From an uncultured Actinomycetes bacterium (GTDB lineage Bacteria; Actinomycetota; Actinomycetes; Mycobacteriales; Mycobacteriaceae), in NCBI GenBank assembly GCA_903862565.1, contig CAIOYU010000004.1, forward strand, positions 1 through 40,299: 40,299 nt of DNA. Reading direction: 5' to 3'. Below, one piece after another: positions 1 to 8,137 of this stretch. The notes below the pieces were generated by a model, which was given only the letters and a program-made list of their open reading frames with translations, was not told the origin of the DNA and ran no database searches. Numbering within the stretch: position 1 is the stretch's first letter; the number at the start of each line of letters is the position of its first letter. Made by a program: the position numbers and the translations under genes.

Positions 1-36
1 AACGCCGCACCGCAGTTCTCTCAACTCGTGTGGTGA
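1..36 (+). CDS. 3' end of a small secreted protein gene (partial)
   Basis: Only the last 11 codons and a TGA stop are in the window. They encode NAAPQFSQLVW, which is identical to the C-terminus of the secreted protein ending at 1698, while the DNA differs at several third positions. This is therefore the tail of a paralogue rather than a recent copy. It lies on the plus strand, converging on the proline-rich gene whose stop is 10 bases away. Function is unknown; by analogy with its paralogue it should be a small exported protein with one likely disulfide. The 5' part, and any shared promoter, lie outside the window. Confidence 0.8.
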   Translation, partial: NAAPQFSQLVW

Positions 37-46
37 TAGGAGGGGG

Positions 47-1006
47 CTAGTTGCCCGCTCCGCCGGAGAACGTCGGGAGGATCTGAGGGAGGGTCACGCC
101 CGGCTTCAACGTGATGACCGGGTTGGACGCCGCCGGCGCGGCGGGCGCGGCCGGTGCGATTGGTGCGGCAGGAGCCGGAACACCCACGTGGGGTAGCGGA
201 AGTGTCATAGGCCCTTCAGGCGCCACGGGCACATGGAAGGTGGGCGGACCCACCGGGTGCGGTACCGGCTGCGGTGTTACCTCGGGCAACGAAATCACCG
301 GAGGCGAGACCACCGGGGGCGGGACCAACACCGGAGGCGAGACCATCGGGGGCGAGAACACCGGGGGCGGCACCAACACCGGGGGTGAGACCTCCGGCGT
401 CGCCACCTCGGGCACAGTGACCTCGGGTGTCTTGACCTCCGGAGCGGGGGGCGGCGCTGCCTGCGTCGCCGCGGCAACCGCCGGAGCCGGTGTGCTCACC
501 GCGATCGGCGGCGTGTTCGCGGCAGGGAGGACAGTGCGAGCAGGAGACCCGGCCGTCTTCGCCGGAGCCGCAGCCGCCGGACGGAATACGCCACCCTGAT
601 TCCCGGCATCGCCGTTCGACTGGGGGATCGATGCATTCTGGACGGGTTGGAGGACCACCGGGGCGGTTGTGGTCGGCACGCTGTCCGTGTTGACCAGGGT
701 GAGTACCAGTCCCCCGATGGCCGTCGCAGCGAAACCCGCGGCAAGTCCGAGTAGCAGCGGCGCCCGACGATAGCGGGGTGCCGACGGCGCGGCCTCGGGG
801 GCCGAGTATTCGTCGCCCATGAAGGGAAGCGGTTCGGCGAGGGAGTCGTCCTCCTGCGACCAGGCCAGCGCCCTGAAGGTCTCGGACTGAAACTCGTCCC
901 CGCGCCCCGCGGCCCACGCGTTCGGGGTATGGCCGGTGACCGGCTCGTGTGCCGCGCTTGCGGCCATCGGATCGGACGTTTGAGGTGTCGCGGAAGTGCT
1001 CATCAT
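47..1006 (-). CDS. Proline-rich single-pass membrane protein, function unknown
   Basis: This encodes 319 residues from the ATG at 1006, chosen because AAGG lies just upstream; an ORF continues further upstream but the extension reads through the promoter repeat. The N-terminal 80 residues are hydrophilic and acidic (for example SQEDDSLAEPLPF). One hydrophobic helix spans about residues 82-106 (PLLLGLAAGFAATAIGGLVL). The rest is a long Ala/Pro/Val-rich tail with degenerate repeats such as VSPPVLVPPPV, predicted to lie outside the membrane. I do not recognise the family. The gene is divergent from the secreted-protein gene at 1303 and shares a near-identical upstream element with it, so co-regulation, perhaps by the nearby sigma factor, is likely but inferred. 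Confidence 0.7.
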   Translation of the reverse strand: MMSTSATPQTSDPMAASAAHEPVTGHTPNAWAAGRGDEFQSETFRALAWSQEDDSLAEPLPFMGDEYSAPEAAPSAPRYRRAPLLLGLAAGFAATAIGGLVLTLVNTDSVPTTTAPVVLQPVQNASIPQSNGDAGNQGGVFRPAAAAPAKTAGSPARTVLPAANTPPIAVSTPAPAVAAATQAAPPPAPEVKTPEVTVPEVATPEVSPPVLVPPPVFSPPMVSPPVLVPPPVVSPPVISLPEVTPQPVPHPVGPPTFHVPVAPEGPMTLPLPHVGVPAPAAPIAPAAPAAPAASNPVITLKPGVTLPQILPTFSGGAGN

Positions 1007-1037
1007 TGGTTCGCCTTTGCCTTGGCCCAGCCCCCGG

Positions 1038-1269
1038 TGGGCTGCTCTCATAGGTAGGTGCAACCAGCCGGCGCCCGGAGCACACTTTTTTCCAAAGATC
1101 TTTTTCGTCTCTCGCCGGACGCCTCAATCTGCAACCTCTCGCATCCGACGACAGCCGTTGCCTAGATCTCTGACGAAGGAAATGCCCTGCTCAACGCGCT
1201 ACAAAAAAAGTTTCGAAAAAAGTGTGCGATCGGGGTGGGGCGGCTGCACCTACCTGTGAAAGCAGCCCA
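1038..1269. promoter_or_regulatory. Inverted duplicated promoter region between divergent genes
   Basis: Two matching elements face away from each other. Going outward each has an A-rich tract, GAAAAAAGTGTGC (1080-1092 on the minus strand, 1215-1227 on the plus strand), exactly 18 bases, then a 24-base block (1038-1061 minus, 1246-1269 plus) starting GCACCTACCT and ending GCAGCCCA. The 24-base blocks differ at only two positions, while the 18-base spacers have diverged. Conserved blocks at fixed spacing with a variable spacer are what paired -35/-10 sites look like. Neither block is a usual SigA site, so an alternative sigma factor is plausible. Assignment to the neighbouring sigma gene is inference. 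Confidence 0.65.
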
Positions 1270-1302
1270 TCCGGGGCGGCGAACATCAGTAAGGAGAGTT
1301 CC

Positions 1303-1698
1303 ATGACCACCACCTCGATCCTCGCCAAGTTCGGTGCGATAACCGCCACTGTCGCGGCGCCGGCGATGTTGTTCCTCGGCGCGGGCACCGCTCAGGCGGG
1401 CATGACTGCGGGAGCCAACCCCGGCCCCGGTGGCGTGGACGTCGTGGTCACCACTTTCCCGAACGCCATCGGAGAGACCGCACCCAGCGGCTGGTGCCTG
1501 TTCAACTCCTCGGTGGTGGGCAACCCGATCGGCAAGCCACTGCCGGCGATCGACGTCCCGTTCTATCTGCCGGAAAACGGACCCGGGGCGGGAGCACAGT
1601 CCCGCCTGTGGTTCCCCAGCTATCCGACCGGCTCGACCTGGAACATCTCCGTCGCATGCCCCAACGCGGCGCCGCAGTTCTCACAGCTCGTCTGGTGA
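1303..1698 (+). CDS. Small secreted protein, function unknown
   Basis: This encodes 131 residues. The ATG at 1303 follows a strong AAGGAGAG ribosome site. Residues 1-32 form a Sec signal peptide with a hydrophobic core and a GTAQA end. The mature chain of about 99 residues has two cysteines (about 65 and 119), suggesting a single disulfide, and many Gly/Pro/Ser and beta-prone stretches. No catalytic motif is visible. Its C-terminus is identical to the partial gene at 1-36, so at least two paralogues flank the proline-rich membrane protein. Transcription should start in the inverted promoter region upstream. A hairpin follows 9 bases after the stop. Confidence 0.8.
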   Translation: MTTTSILAKFGAITATVAAPAMLFLGAGTAQAGMTAGANPGPGGVDVVVTTFPNAIGETAPSGWCLFNSSVVGNPIGKPLPAIDVPFYLPENGPGAGAQSRLWFPSYPTGSTWNISVACPNAAPQFSQLVW

Positions 1699-1706
1699 CA
1701 CCCCGG

Positions 1707-1746
1707 CGGTCCGGTATCAGTGACCAATGTCCCTGGTACCGGACCG
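1707..1746 (+). terminator. 13-bp hairpin between secreted protein and sigma gene
   Basis: Bases 1707-1719 pair with 1734-1746 over 13 positions (arm core GGTCCGGTA / TACCGGACC) with one G-T wobble and a 14-base loop. It starts 9 bases after the secreted-protein stop and ends 49 bases before the sigma-factor ATG. There is no clean T-tract, so it could be a mycobacterial-style terminator or attenuator, or an operator for the sigma gene. Confidence 0.5.
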
Positions 1747-1795
1747 GTTACGGGTTTACGATTGGGAAAATTCATCGGCTGCGGGGGTTCGCGAC

Positions 1796-3670
1796 ATGAC
1801 CGGAGCACTGGAGCTGCAGCCCAGCGTCAGTGACGGTGATCTGGCGCGTGCGGCCGCTGACGGTGATCGACAGGCGTTCGCCGAGATCTACGACCGCTAT
1901 GCCGACCGGCTTTACGACTTCTGCGTCGGGCTGATCGGCGACCGCGATGCCGCGGCCGACTGCGTGCAGGACGCCTTCTGCGTCGCCGCGACAGACCTCG
2001 GGAATCTGCGTGAACCCGACAAACTCCGTCCGTGGCTCTACACGATCACCCGCCATCATGCGATGCGCCGTCTCCGGCACCGCTACCGCGAGGAGGTCTC
2101 TGATGAATTGCCTGACATGGTCTCTCACGAAGCAAGCCCGGAAACGCTTGCCGGACAAAGCGAATTAGCCCGTCTGGTCGCCGATGCTGCCGGCGGGCTG
2201 TCAGACCGCGACCGCGAACTGCTGGATCTGTCCTACCGGCATGGACTGGACGGCCCTGAACTCGCGGAAGCCCTTGGAGTAACGCTGACCAGCGCGAACA
2301 CCATGATGTTCCGGCTGCGCCAAACCGTCGAACGCTGCCTGGGTGCTCTTCTGGTGGCGCGCGGCGCACAAGCCAATCCAGCTGCGTGCCCTGAGTTGGC
2401 CACGGTCCTCAAGGGCTGGGACGGACAGTTCACCGTTCTCATGCGTAAACGCATGGCCCGCCATATCGACTCCTGCGACACCTGTGAACAGGACCAGCGA
2501 GAGCACGTCAACCCGGTCGCCCTGCTGGGGAGCGGGGCGGTATTCATCCCCGCCCCGGCATGGCTCCGTCGCCAGACGTTGGACCGCGTAGAGCTGACGT
2601 CGGCAAGCTCCAGCATGACCGAGGCGTCCGATCCTTCCGCGAGCCCCGGCTTGATCGAGGCGTCCGATCCTTCCGCGAGCCCCGGCTTTACCGAACAGTC
2701 CGGACATTCCGCCGGATCGCGGCAGGCCGGGAAGCGGCGGATGGCACTCGTCGTGGGCATTCCGCTCGTGTGTCTGGGTTTGGTGATTACCTGGTTCCCG
2801 CGCTCGGAGGACCCCGTTTCCCGGGTGGTCGACACCGGCGCGGAGATGGATTCGAGCGGCAGACCGCTTCCGGCGATGCCCGCTGCCGTCAAGAGGTCCC
2901 CCGTCAAGAGTCCCCCCGCTGCCTCGGGCCATCTGCAGCCGGCCCCGCCGGCCGGTGCAGCGCGACCGTCTGTGCCGACTCAGCCGGCACAGACGGCTCC
3001 GGGGGCTCAGACCGCTCCGGGCGCTGACGCCCCCAGTCAGACCCCGGGTACCAACAACACCGGCGCGGCGCCGGAAATCGTGCCTGCGAATGCCGGTCCC
3101 TTTGTCGCTCCCGCCCCGGCACAGATCGGCTCCGCAATCGTCCCGGATTCGGATCCGAAAGCCGCCGGCCCCAGCCCCCAGGTCGACACCGCACCTGCAG
3201 GCACCGCACCCATCAACACCGCACCCGTTAACACCGCACCCATCAACACCGCACCCATCAACACCGCACCCCCGGCCAACTTCGGTTCCATTCCGAATCT
3301 GAACCCCTCGACCATTACGAATTCGAAGGGCGTGTCGCCAAACCTGCAGGCAAGCATCGGACCCAACACGACGAACACGACCGGAACGACTGGCACGAAC
3401 ACCAAGGGCACCACAGGCACGACCGGAACAACGGGCACGACCGGAACGACGGGCACGACCGGAACGACGGGCTCCAAGGGCACGACCGGAACGGGCTCGA
3501 CGGGCACCACAGGCTCGTCGGGCACGTCGGGCACGTCGGGCACGAACAACAAAATCTCGACGGGCTCGACGGGCACGAACAACAAAACGTCGACGGGGTC
3601 GACGGGGTCGACGGGGTCGACGGGGTCGACGGGGTCGACGACCAAAGGCACATCCTCCACGTCCAAATAG
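1796..3670 (+). CDS. Sigma-70 family (ECF-type) factor fused to anti-sigma-like domain, membrane helix and repeat tail
   Basis: This encodes 624 residues from the ATG at 1796 (GGGGG upstream; an upstream in-frame ATG at 1727 lies inside the hairpin and lacks a ribosome site). Residues about 13-96 are sigma region 2 (AFAEIYDRYADRLYDF, DCVQDAF, RPWLYTITRH). About 122-187 are region 4 with its helix-turn-helix (LSDRDRELLDLSYRHG). Then comes a zinc-finger-like H-x3-C-x2-C motif at H223, C227 and C230, typical of anti-sigma zinc domains. A hydrophobic helix lies at about 316-334. A tail of about 290 residues rich in Pro/Thr/Ser/Gly follows, ending in TGT and STG repeats. This fits membrane-tethered ECF factors that carry their own anti-sigma part. 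Signal and target genes are unknown; the adjacent secreted and membrane proteins are the obvious candidate regulon. Confidence 0.8.
   Translation: MTGALELQPSVSDGDLARAAADGDRQAFAEIYDRYADRLYDFCVGLIGDRDAAADCVQDAFCVAATDLGNLREPDKLRPWLYTITRHHAMRRLRHRYREEVSDELPDMVSHEASPETLAGQSELARLVADAAGGLSDRDRELLDLSYRHGLDGPELAEALGVTLTSANTMMFRLRQTVERCLGALLVARGAQANPAACPELATVLKGWDGQFTVLMRKRMARHIDSCDTCEQDQREHVNPVALLGSGAVFIPAPAWLRRQTLDRVELTSASSSMTEASDPSASPGLIEASDPSASPGFTEQSGHSAGSRQAGKRRMALVVGIPLVCLGLVITWFPRSEDPVSRVVDTGAEMDSSGRPLPAMPAAVKRSPVKSPPAASGHLQPAPPAGAARPSVPTQPAQTAPGAQTAPGADAPSQTPGTNNTGAAPEIVPANAGPFVAPAPAQIGSAIVPDSDPKAAGPSPQVDTAPAGTAPINTAPVNTAPINTAPINTAPPANFGSIPNLNPSTITNSKGVSPNLQASIGPNTTNTTGTTGTNTKGTTGTTGTTGTTGTTGTTGTTGSKGTTGTGSTGTTGSSGTSGTSGTNNKISTGSTGTNNKTSTGSTGSTGSTGSTGSTTKGTSSTSK
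2621..2692 (+). repeat. 36-bp tandem duplication in sigma linker
   Basis: Two consecutive 36-bp units (2621-2656 and 2657-2692) encode EASDPSASPG plus two variable residues. They lie between the Cys/His motif and the membrane helix of the sigma fusion, so they lengthen a flexible cytoplasmic linker while keeping frame. Confidence 0.85.
3200..3270 (+). repeat. 15-bp tandem repeats, NTAPI/NTAPV units
   Basis: Repeats of the form AACACCGCACCCATC occur about five times and encode NTAPI or NTAPV. They lie in the predicted extracytoplasmic tail of the sigma fusion protein. Confidence 0.8.
3365..3650 (+). repeat. Low-complexity TGT/GSTGSTG coding repeats
   Basis: The region is made of short in-frame repeats: ACGACCGGAACG-type units (Thr-Gly-Thr) up to about 3480, then GGCACGTCG units, then five GGGTCGACG units near 3596-3640. 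All keep the reading frame. Such arrays change length easily by slippage, so the tail length is expected to differ between strains. Confidence 0.85.
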
Positions 3671-3761
3671 CCTCGAATCGGCCAACGATCCGGCTACGGG
3701 CACGTGTTGCAGCCCGGCGTTTTCAGCACATACCCAGGCTGACCGGCCGGACGCGATTTGA

Positions 3762-6700
3762 TCAGTAGGCCGGGGAGACCAGGTCCTGCCCGCGCATCCG
3801 CTGGGAGATCACCGCGGTGATGCCGTCGCCCTGCATGCTGACGCCGTAGAGCGCGTCGGCGATCTCCATCGTCGGCTTCTGGTGGGTGATGACGATCAAC
3901 TGTGACTGCGACCGCAGTTGTTCGAACAGCCCGATCAGCCGCCGCAGGTTCACGTCGTCAAGGGCGGCCTCGACCTCGTCCATCACGTAGAACGGCGACG
4001 GCCGGGCCCGGAAGATCGCGACCAGCATGGCCACCGCGGTCAGCGACTTCTCCCCGCCGGAGAGCAGCGAGAGCCGTTTCACCTTCTTACCCGGCGGCCG
4101 GGCCTCGACCTCGACGCCGGTGGTCAACATGTCGGAAGGGTTCGTCAGCAGGAGTCGTCCCTCGCCGCCGGGGAACAGTGCGGCGAAGACCTGGGTGAAC
4201 TCTCGTTCGACGTCGGCGTAGGCCTCGGCGAACACCTGCAGAATGCGATCGTCGACGCCGGAAATGACGTCGAGCAGGTCCTTGCGGGCACCTTTGACGT
4301 CCTCGAGTTGGGTGGACAGGAAGTTGTAGCGCTCTTCGAGCGCGGCGAACTCCTCCAGCGCCAACGGGTTGACCCGGCCCAGTTCGGCAAGGTCACGCTC
4401 GGCGCGCTTGGCGCGACGCTCCTGAGTCGCGCGGTCGAACCGCAGTGGCGCGGGCGCGGTGACCTGTTCGCCGCGTTCGCGGGCCTGCTCGTACTCGGCG
4501 ATCTCCAACTCCGAGGGGGGCAACGCCACCTCGGGGCCGTATTCGGCGACCAGGTCGTCGGCCGCCATGCCGAACTGCTCGAGCACCATCTGCTCGAGTT
4601 GCTCGATCCGCAGGGCCGCTTGGGCTTTGGCCACTTCGTCGCGATGCAACGAGTCCGTCAGCGTGGCGATCCGGGCGTTGAGCGTGGCGACTTCGTCACG
4701 GGCTGCGGCCATCGCGGCGGCGCGGCCCTGACGTTCGGCGGCCAGTCGGTCGCGGGCCCGGGAGGCTGCCGACACCACGCCACCGAGATGCTCGGCGAGC
4801 CTTCGTCCGCTCGCGGCGACTGCGGCGGCCACTTCCGAAGCGTGCTGGCGGGCGGCGCGAGCCTGCTGTGCCCGGATCCGGGCCTCACGTTCAGCGGCCG
4901 CGGCCCGTCGTAGCGAATCCGCCCTTCCGCGAACGGCATTCGCGCGCTCCTCGGCGGTCCGCACGGCCAGCCTGGCCTCCACCTCCACGGAGCGCGCGGC
5001 CTCCGCGGCGGCTTGCATCTGCTGCCGGTCGGCGGGCCCGTCCTCGACGACGGACTCGATCTCCCGTGCCGCCCGCAGCCTCGCTTCCAGCGCGGTGAGC
5101 TCTTCGACCGTCTGCGTACGCCCCGCCTCGAGCTTGTCACGCTGCCCCAGCTGACGCTTCCAGTCCTCCTCGGCGACCCGGGCTTCCTGGCCGAGGCGGC
5201 CGAGTTGCTCGTAGATCGCCGAGATCGCGGCGTCGGACTCGTTGAGCGCCGCCAGCGCCTGTTCCGCGGCGTCCTGCCGGCTGGACTGTTCGGCCAGCGC
5301 ACCCGCCAGCGCTGCGGCCAGTTCCTCGACTTGAGTATCGGCTGCCTCGAGTTCGGTTCTGGCCTTGTCGATTTCGGACGCGATCTCCAGGGTGCTGGGC
5401 TTGCGGTCGGACCCGCCGTCGACCCATCCGGCACCGACCAGATCGCCGTCGAGGGTGACCGCCCGCAGAACCGGACGCGCGGCGACCAGGTCCAAGGCGG
5501 CCACCAGGTCATCGACGACGGCAACCCCGGCCAGCATCGCCGTCATCGCACCCTGCAGTCGCGGCGGTGCCTCGATCAGGTCAAGCGCCCACCGGACGCC
5601 GTCGGGAAGTGTTTCGGCATCAGGCCGCGACGACAGGGGCCAGTCGGCCAACACGATGGCCGCGCGGCCGCCGTCAACGTCTTTGAGTGCCCGCACCGCC
5701 GACCGAGCGGCACTGAAGTCGTCGGCGACGACAGCGTCCGCAGCTTGCCCCAGGACCGCCGCCAACGCATGCTCATAGCCGGGACTGACCCGAACCAGCT
5801 TCGCGACCGTGCCGAAAAGCCCTGCACCGCTCCGGTTCTCAATCAACCAGGCCGCGCCGTCCTTGCGGGCCAGACCAACCGACAGCGCATCGATGCGGGC
5901 CCGCAGCGAGGCCACCTGCCGTTCGGCGGCGCGCTCGGCGGTCTGCAGTTCGGCCACCCGTTCGTCGGCCAGGCGCAGCGCGGCGATGGTGCGGTCGTGC
6001 TGTTCGTCGAGTCCGACCTCGCCCTGATCCAGTTCTCCGACCCGGCCCTGCACGGTCTCGAATTCGGCCTTCGCCGCTTCGGTGCGGGCGGCCGCGTCCT
6101 CGATGCCGGCGGACAGCCGGGCCACCCCCTCGTCGATCGACTCGACCCGGGCGCGCACCGTCTCCACCTGACCGGCGAGCCGGGCCAGGCCCTCCCTGCG
6201 GTCCGCCTCCGCGCGGACCGCGGCGAGATGGGCGCGCTCCGCTTCCGTCGCGGCAGTCTCCTTCTCCGCCAACTCGGCCCGGGCGGCCTCCAGCGCTGCC
6301 CGCGCCTCGGCGAGTTCGGCGAGCAGGCGGCGCTCCCGTTCTGCCACCTCGTCGGCCTCGGCCTCCAGCGCATCGGGATCCCGGCCGGTGCCGGCGGCCG
6401 GCTCGGCGTCGAGGAACTGTGCGCGCTCGCTGGCGATCCGGACGGTGGCACTGACGCGCTCGGCGAGCGCGGACAGCCGGAACCAGGTCTGCTGGGCGGC
6501 GTCGGTGCGTTCCGAGAGAGAACTCACCGCGGCTTCGTCGCCGGCAAGTTGCTCCGACGCCGCCGCCAGCCGGGCGGCGGCCACCTCGTGCTCGCTGCGC
6601 AGCGTGGTCTCGATGGTGTCGGCTCCGGCGAACTCCGCCCGCCGGGTGACCAGGTCGTCGGCGGCCAACCGGAGCCGGGAGTCGCGCAGGTCGGCCTGAA

Positions 6701-7352
6701 TGGTCTGGGCGCGTCGCGCCACCTCGGCCTGCCGACCCAGGGGTTTGAGCTGGCGTCTGAGTTCGGTGGTCAGGTCGGTCAGCCGAGCGAGATTCGCGGC
6801 CGTCGCCTCCAGCTTGCGCTGGGCCTTCTCCTTGCGTTTGCGGTGCTTGAGCACACCGGCGGCTTCCTCGATGAAGGCGCGACGGTCCTCAGGACGCGAT
6901 TCCAGGATCTGGGCCAGCCGGCCCTGCCCGACGATGACGTGCATCTCCCGGCCGATGCCGGAGTCGCTGAGTAGTTCCTGGATGTCGAGCAGGCGGCAAC
7001 TGTTGCCGTTGATCTCGTACTCGCCGGCACCGTCGCGGAACATCCGTCGGGTGATCGACACCTCCGAGTAGTCGATCGGCAGTGCGTTGTCGGAGTTGTC
7101 GATGGTCAGGGTGACCTCCGCACGCCCCAGCGGCGCGCGCGAGGACGTACCGGCGAAGATGACGTCCTCCATCTTCCCGCCGCGCAGGGCCTTGGCCCCC
7201 TGCTCGCCCATCACCCAGGTCAGCGCATCGACGACGTTGGACTTGCCGGAGCCGTTGGGCCCCACCACACAGGTGATCCCCGGTTCGAACCGCAGAGTCG
7301 TCGCCGAGGCGAAGGACTTGAAGCCCTTCAGCGTCAGACTCTTGAGGTACAC
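3762..7352 (-). CDS. smc: Chromosome segregation ATPase SMC
   Basis: This encodes 1196 residues, the usual length for bacterial SMC. The N-terminus has the Walker A motif GPNGSGKSN after FKSFA. A long coiled coil follows, then a Gly-rich hinge near the middle, a second coiled coil, and a C-terminal ABC signature [14 protein letters not shown] and Walker [17 protein letters not shown] homodimers form the condensin core with ScpA/ScpB and help compact and segregate the chromosome. The upstream neighbour acyP is 11 bases away on the same strand, so co-transcription is likely. In M. tuberculosis I recall ftsY directly downstream; here the convergent sigma-factor gene sits there instead. Confidence 0.97.
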   Translation of the reverse strand: MYLKSLTLKGFKSFASATTLRFEPGITCVVGPNGSGKSNVVDALTWVMGEQGAKALRGGKMEDVIFAGTSSRAPLGRAEVTLTIDNSDNALPIDYSEVSITRRMFRDGAGEYEINGNSCRLLDIQELLSDSGIGREMHVIVGQGRLAQILESRPEDRRAFIEEAAGVLKHRKRKEKAQRKLEATAANLARLTDLTTELRRQLKPLGRQAEVARRAQTIQADLRDSRLRLAADDLVTRRAEFAGADTIETTLRSEHEVAAARLAAASEQLAGDEAAVSSLSERTDAAQQTWFRLSALAERVSATVRIASERAQFLDAEPAAGTGRDPDALEAEADEVAERERRLLAELAEARAALEAARAELAEKETAATEAERAHLAAVRAEADRREGLARLAGQVETVRARVESIDEGVARLSAGIEDAAARTEAAKAEFETVQGRVGELDQGEVGLDEQHDRTIAALRLADERVAELQTAERAAERQVASLRARIDALSVGLARKDGAAWLIENRSGAGLFGTVAKLVRVSPGYEHALAAVLGQAADAVVADDFSAARSAVRALKDVDGGRAAIVLADWPLSSRPDAETLPDGVRWALDLIEAPPRLQGAMTAMLAGVAVVDDLVAALDLVAARPVLRAVTLDGDLVGAGWVDGGSDRKPSTLEIASEIDKARTELEAADTQVEELAAALAGALAEQSSRQDAAEQALAALNESDAAISAIYEQLGRLGQEARVAEEDWKRQLGQRDKLEAGRTQTVEELTALEARLRAAREIESVVEDGPADRQQMQAAAEAARSVEVEARLAVRTAEERANAVRGRADSLRRAAAAEREARIRAQQARAARQHASEVAAAVAASGRRLAEHLGGVVSAASRARDRLAAERQGRAAAMAAARDEVATLNARIATLTDSLHRDEVAKAQAALRIEQLEQMVLEQFGMAADDLVAEYGPEVALPPSELEIAEYEQARERGEQVTAPAPLRFDRATQERRAKRAERDLAELGRVNPLALEEFAALEERYNFLSTQLEDVKGARKDLLDVISGVDDRILQVFAEAYADVEREFTQVFAALFPGGEGRLLLTNPSDMLTTGVEVEARPPGKKVKRLSLLSGGEKSLTAVAMLVAIFRARPSPFYVMDEVEAALDDVNLRRLIGLFEQLRSQSQLIVITHQKPTMEIADALYGVSMQGDGITAVISQRMRGQDLVSPAY

Positions 7353-7363
7353 GACCGGTGAGC

Positions 7364-7657
7364 CTAGCGTTCGCGGAAGCCGGACATGGTTTCCCCTGCC
7401 TCGGTCAGGTCCGCGACCACGGTGTTCACCGACCCGGGGGTGCCGTCGCCGCGCAACAATTCCAGCAATTGCTCACAGGCCTGCCGCGGCCCCTGTGCCA
7501 CGACCAGCACCCGGCCGTCGGGCTGGTTCGCCGCATACCCCGTCAACCCCAGTTCCAGCGCCCGGGACCGGGTCCACCAGCGGAAACCCACGCCCTGGAC
7601 GTAGCCGTGCACCCAGGCGGTCAATCGGGTGTTCTGGCCGGGATCGGCGACGCTCAC
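7364..7657 (-). CDS. acyP: Acylphosphatase
   Basis: This encodes 97 residues, the normal size for this family, which hydrolyses carboxyl-phosphate bonds such as acetyl phosphate. The signature [11 protein letters not shown] carries the catalytic Arg (R26), and [11 protein letters not shown] carries the catalytic Asn (N44). It overlaps the end of the OsmC-like gene by 4 bases (ATGA), indicating translational coupling, and is followed after 11 bases by smc. The physiological substrate in mycobacteria is not known. Confidence 0.93.
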   Translation of the reverse strand: MSVADPGQNTRLTAWVHGYVQGVGFRWWTRSRALELGLTGYAANQPDGRVLVVAQGPRQACEQLLELLRGDGTPGSVNTVVADLTEAGETMSGFRER

Positions 7658-8058
7658 GGGTTGATGTCGAAGGTGATCTCGGTGCCCGCCTTCAGCGTGC
7701 GCCCGACGGTGCAGGCCTGGTCGATCGCCCGATTGACGACGATCAGCAGCCGGTCAAGCTCCTGCGGCGACAAGGACGACAGGTCGATCTCCATCGACTC
7801 CTGCAGCCGCGGGTAGCGCTCCGCATCACGGTCGGCATCCCCGGAGACGCGGATGACGGCCTGAAAGTCGTCGCCGAGCCGGTGGCGCAGCGGCTGGTCG
7901 CTGCTCAGGCCGCTGCATCCGGCCAGCGCGATCTTCAGCAGCTCACCGGGGGTGAAGACGCCGTCGTCGGTGGCCGAGCCGATCAGCACCTCGGCCCCGC
8001 GGCTGCTGCGCCCGGTGTAGCGGCGCACCCCGGTGCGCTCTACCCATAGTTCTGTCAT
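7654..8058 (-). CDS. OsmC/Ohr family peroxide-reducing protein
   Basis: This encodes 134 residues with the OsmC fold signatures. The conserved cysteines C48 (in LAGCSG) and C116 (in QACTVGR) are the expected peroxidatic and resolving pair of this family, which reduces organic hydroperoxides. Another N-terminal feature is the RGAEVLIG strand. It heads a short minus-strand unit with acyP and smc, overlapping acyP by 4 bases. A perfect 12-bp palindrome lies 20 bases upstream of the start and may be an operator. The OsmC versus Ohr subgroup cannot be decided by eye; the M. tuberculosis counterpart is annotated OsmC. Confidence 0.88.
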   Translation of the reverse strand: MTELWVERTGVRRYTGRSSRGAEVLIGSATDDGVFTPGELLKIALAGCSGLSSDQPLRHRLGDDFQAVIRVSGDADRDAERYPRLQESMEIDLSSLSPQELDRLLIVVNRAIDQACTVGRTLKAGTEITFDINP

Positions 8059-8077
8059 AACCCCATCCTGGTGATCG

Positions 8078-8115
8078 CGAGATATCTCGGCGGGAATGTG
8101 CGGGACAACCCGCCG
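8078..8115. promoter_or_regulatory. 12-bp palindrome plus 7-bp hairpin upstream of the OsmC gene
   Basis: CGAGATATCTCG at 8078-8089 is a perfect palindrome. Overlapping its edge, CGGCGGG (8088-8094) pairs with CCCGCCG (8109-8115) across a 14-base loop. The region lies in the 79-base gap between the mutM stop and the OsmC start. The palindrome suits a dimeric regulator; the hairpin could terminate mutM transcription. Confidence 0.45.
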
Positions 8116-8137
8116 CGGTGTTGAGTCTCGGCAGAGA

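Noticed and set aside
111-599. Open frame of 162 codons opposite the Pro-rich gene, Gly/Thr-rich
   Set aside because: It is the antisense shadow of the repetitive Pro/Val-coding strand; no ribosome site or domain.
1222-1302. Longer start for the secreted protein at 1222
   Set aside because: The added residues are not signal-peptide-like, and they read through the conserved promoter block; ATG 1303 has a strong ribosome site.
3037-3666. Frame encoding VVPVVPV repeats opposite the sigma tail
   Set aside because: Antisense reading of the same repeats, with no start signal.
2201-3703. Long Arg-rich frame of 500 codons on the minus strand
   Set aside because: Opposite the sigma gene; its Arg-Ala repeats only mirror the TGT/STG repeats. 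High-GC shadow.
5013-6974. 653-codon plus-strand frame across smc
   Set aside because: smc on the other strand is full-length and has every family motif; this is a GC3 shadow.
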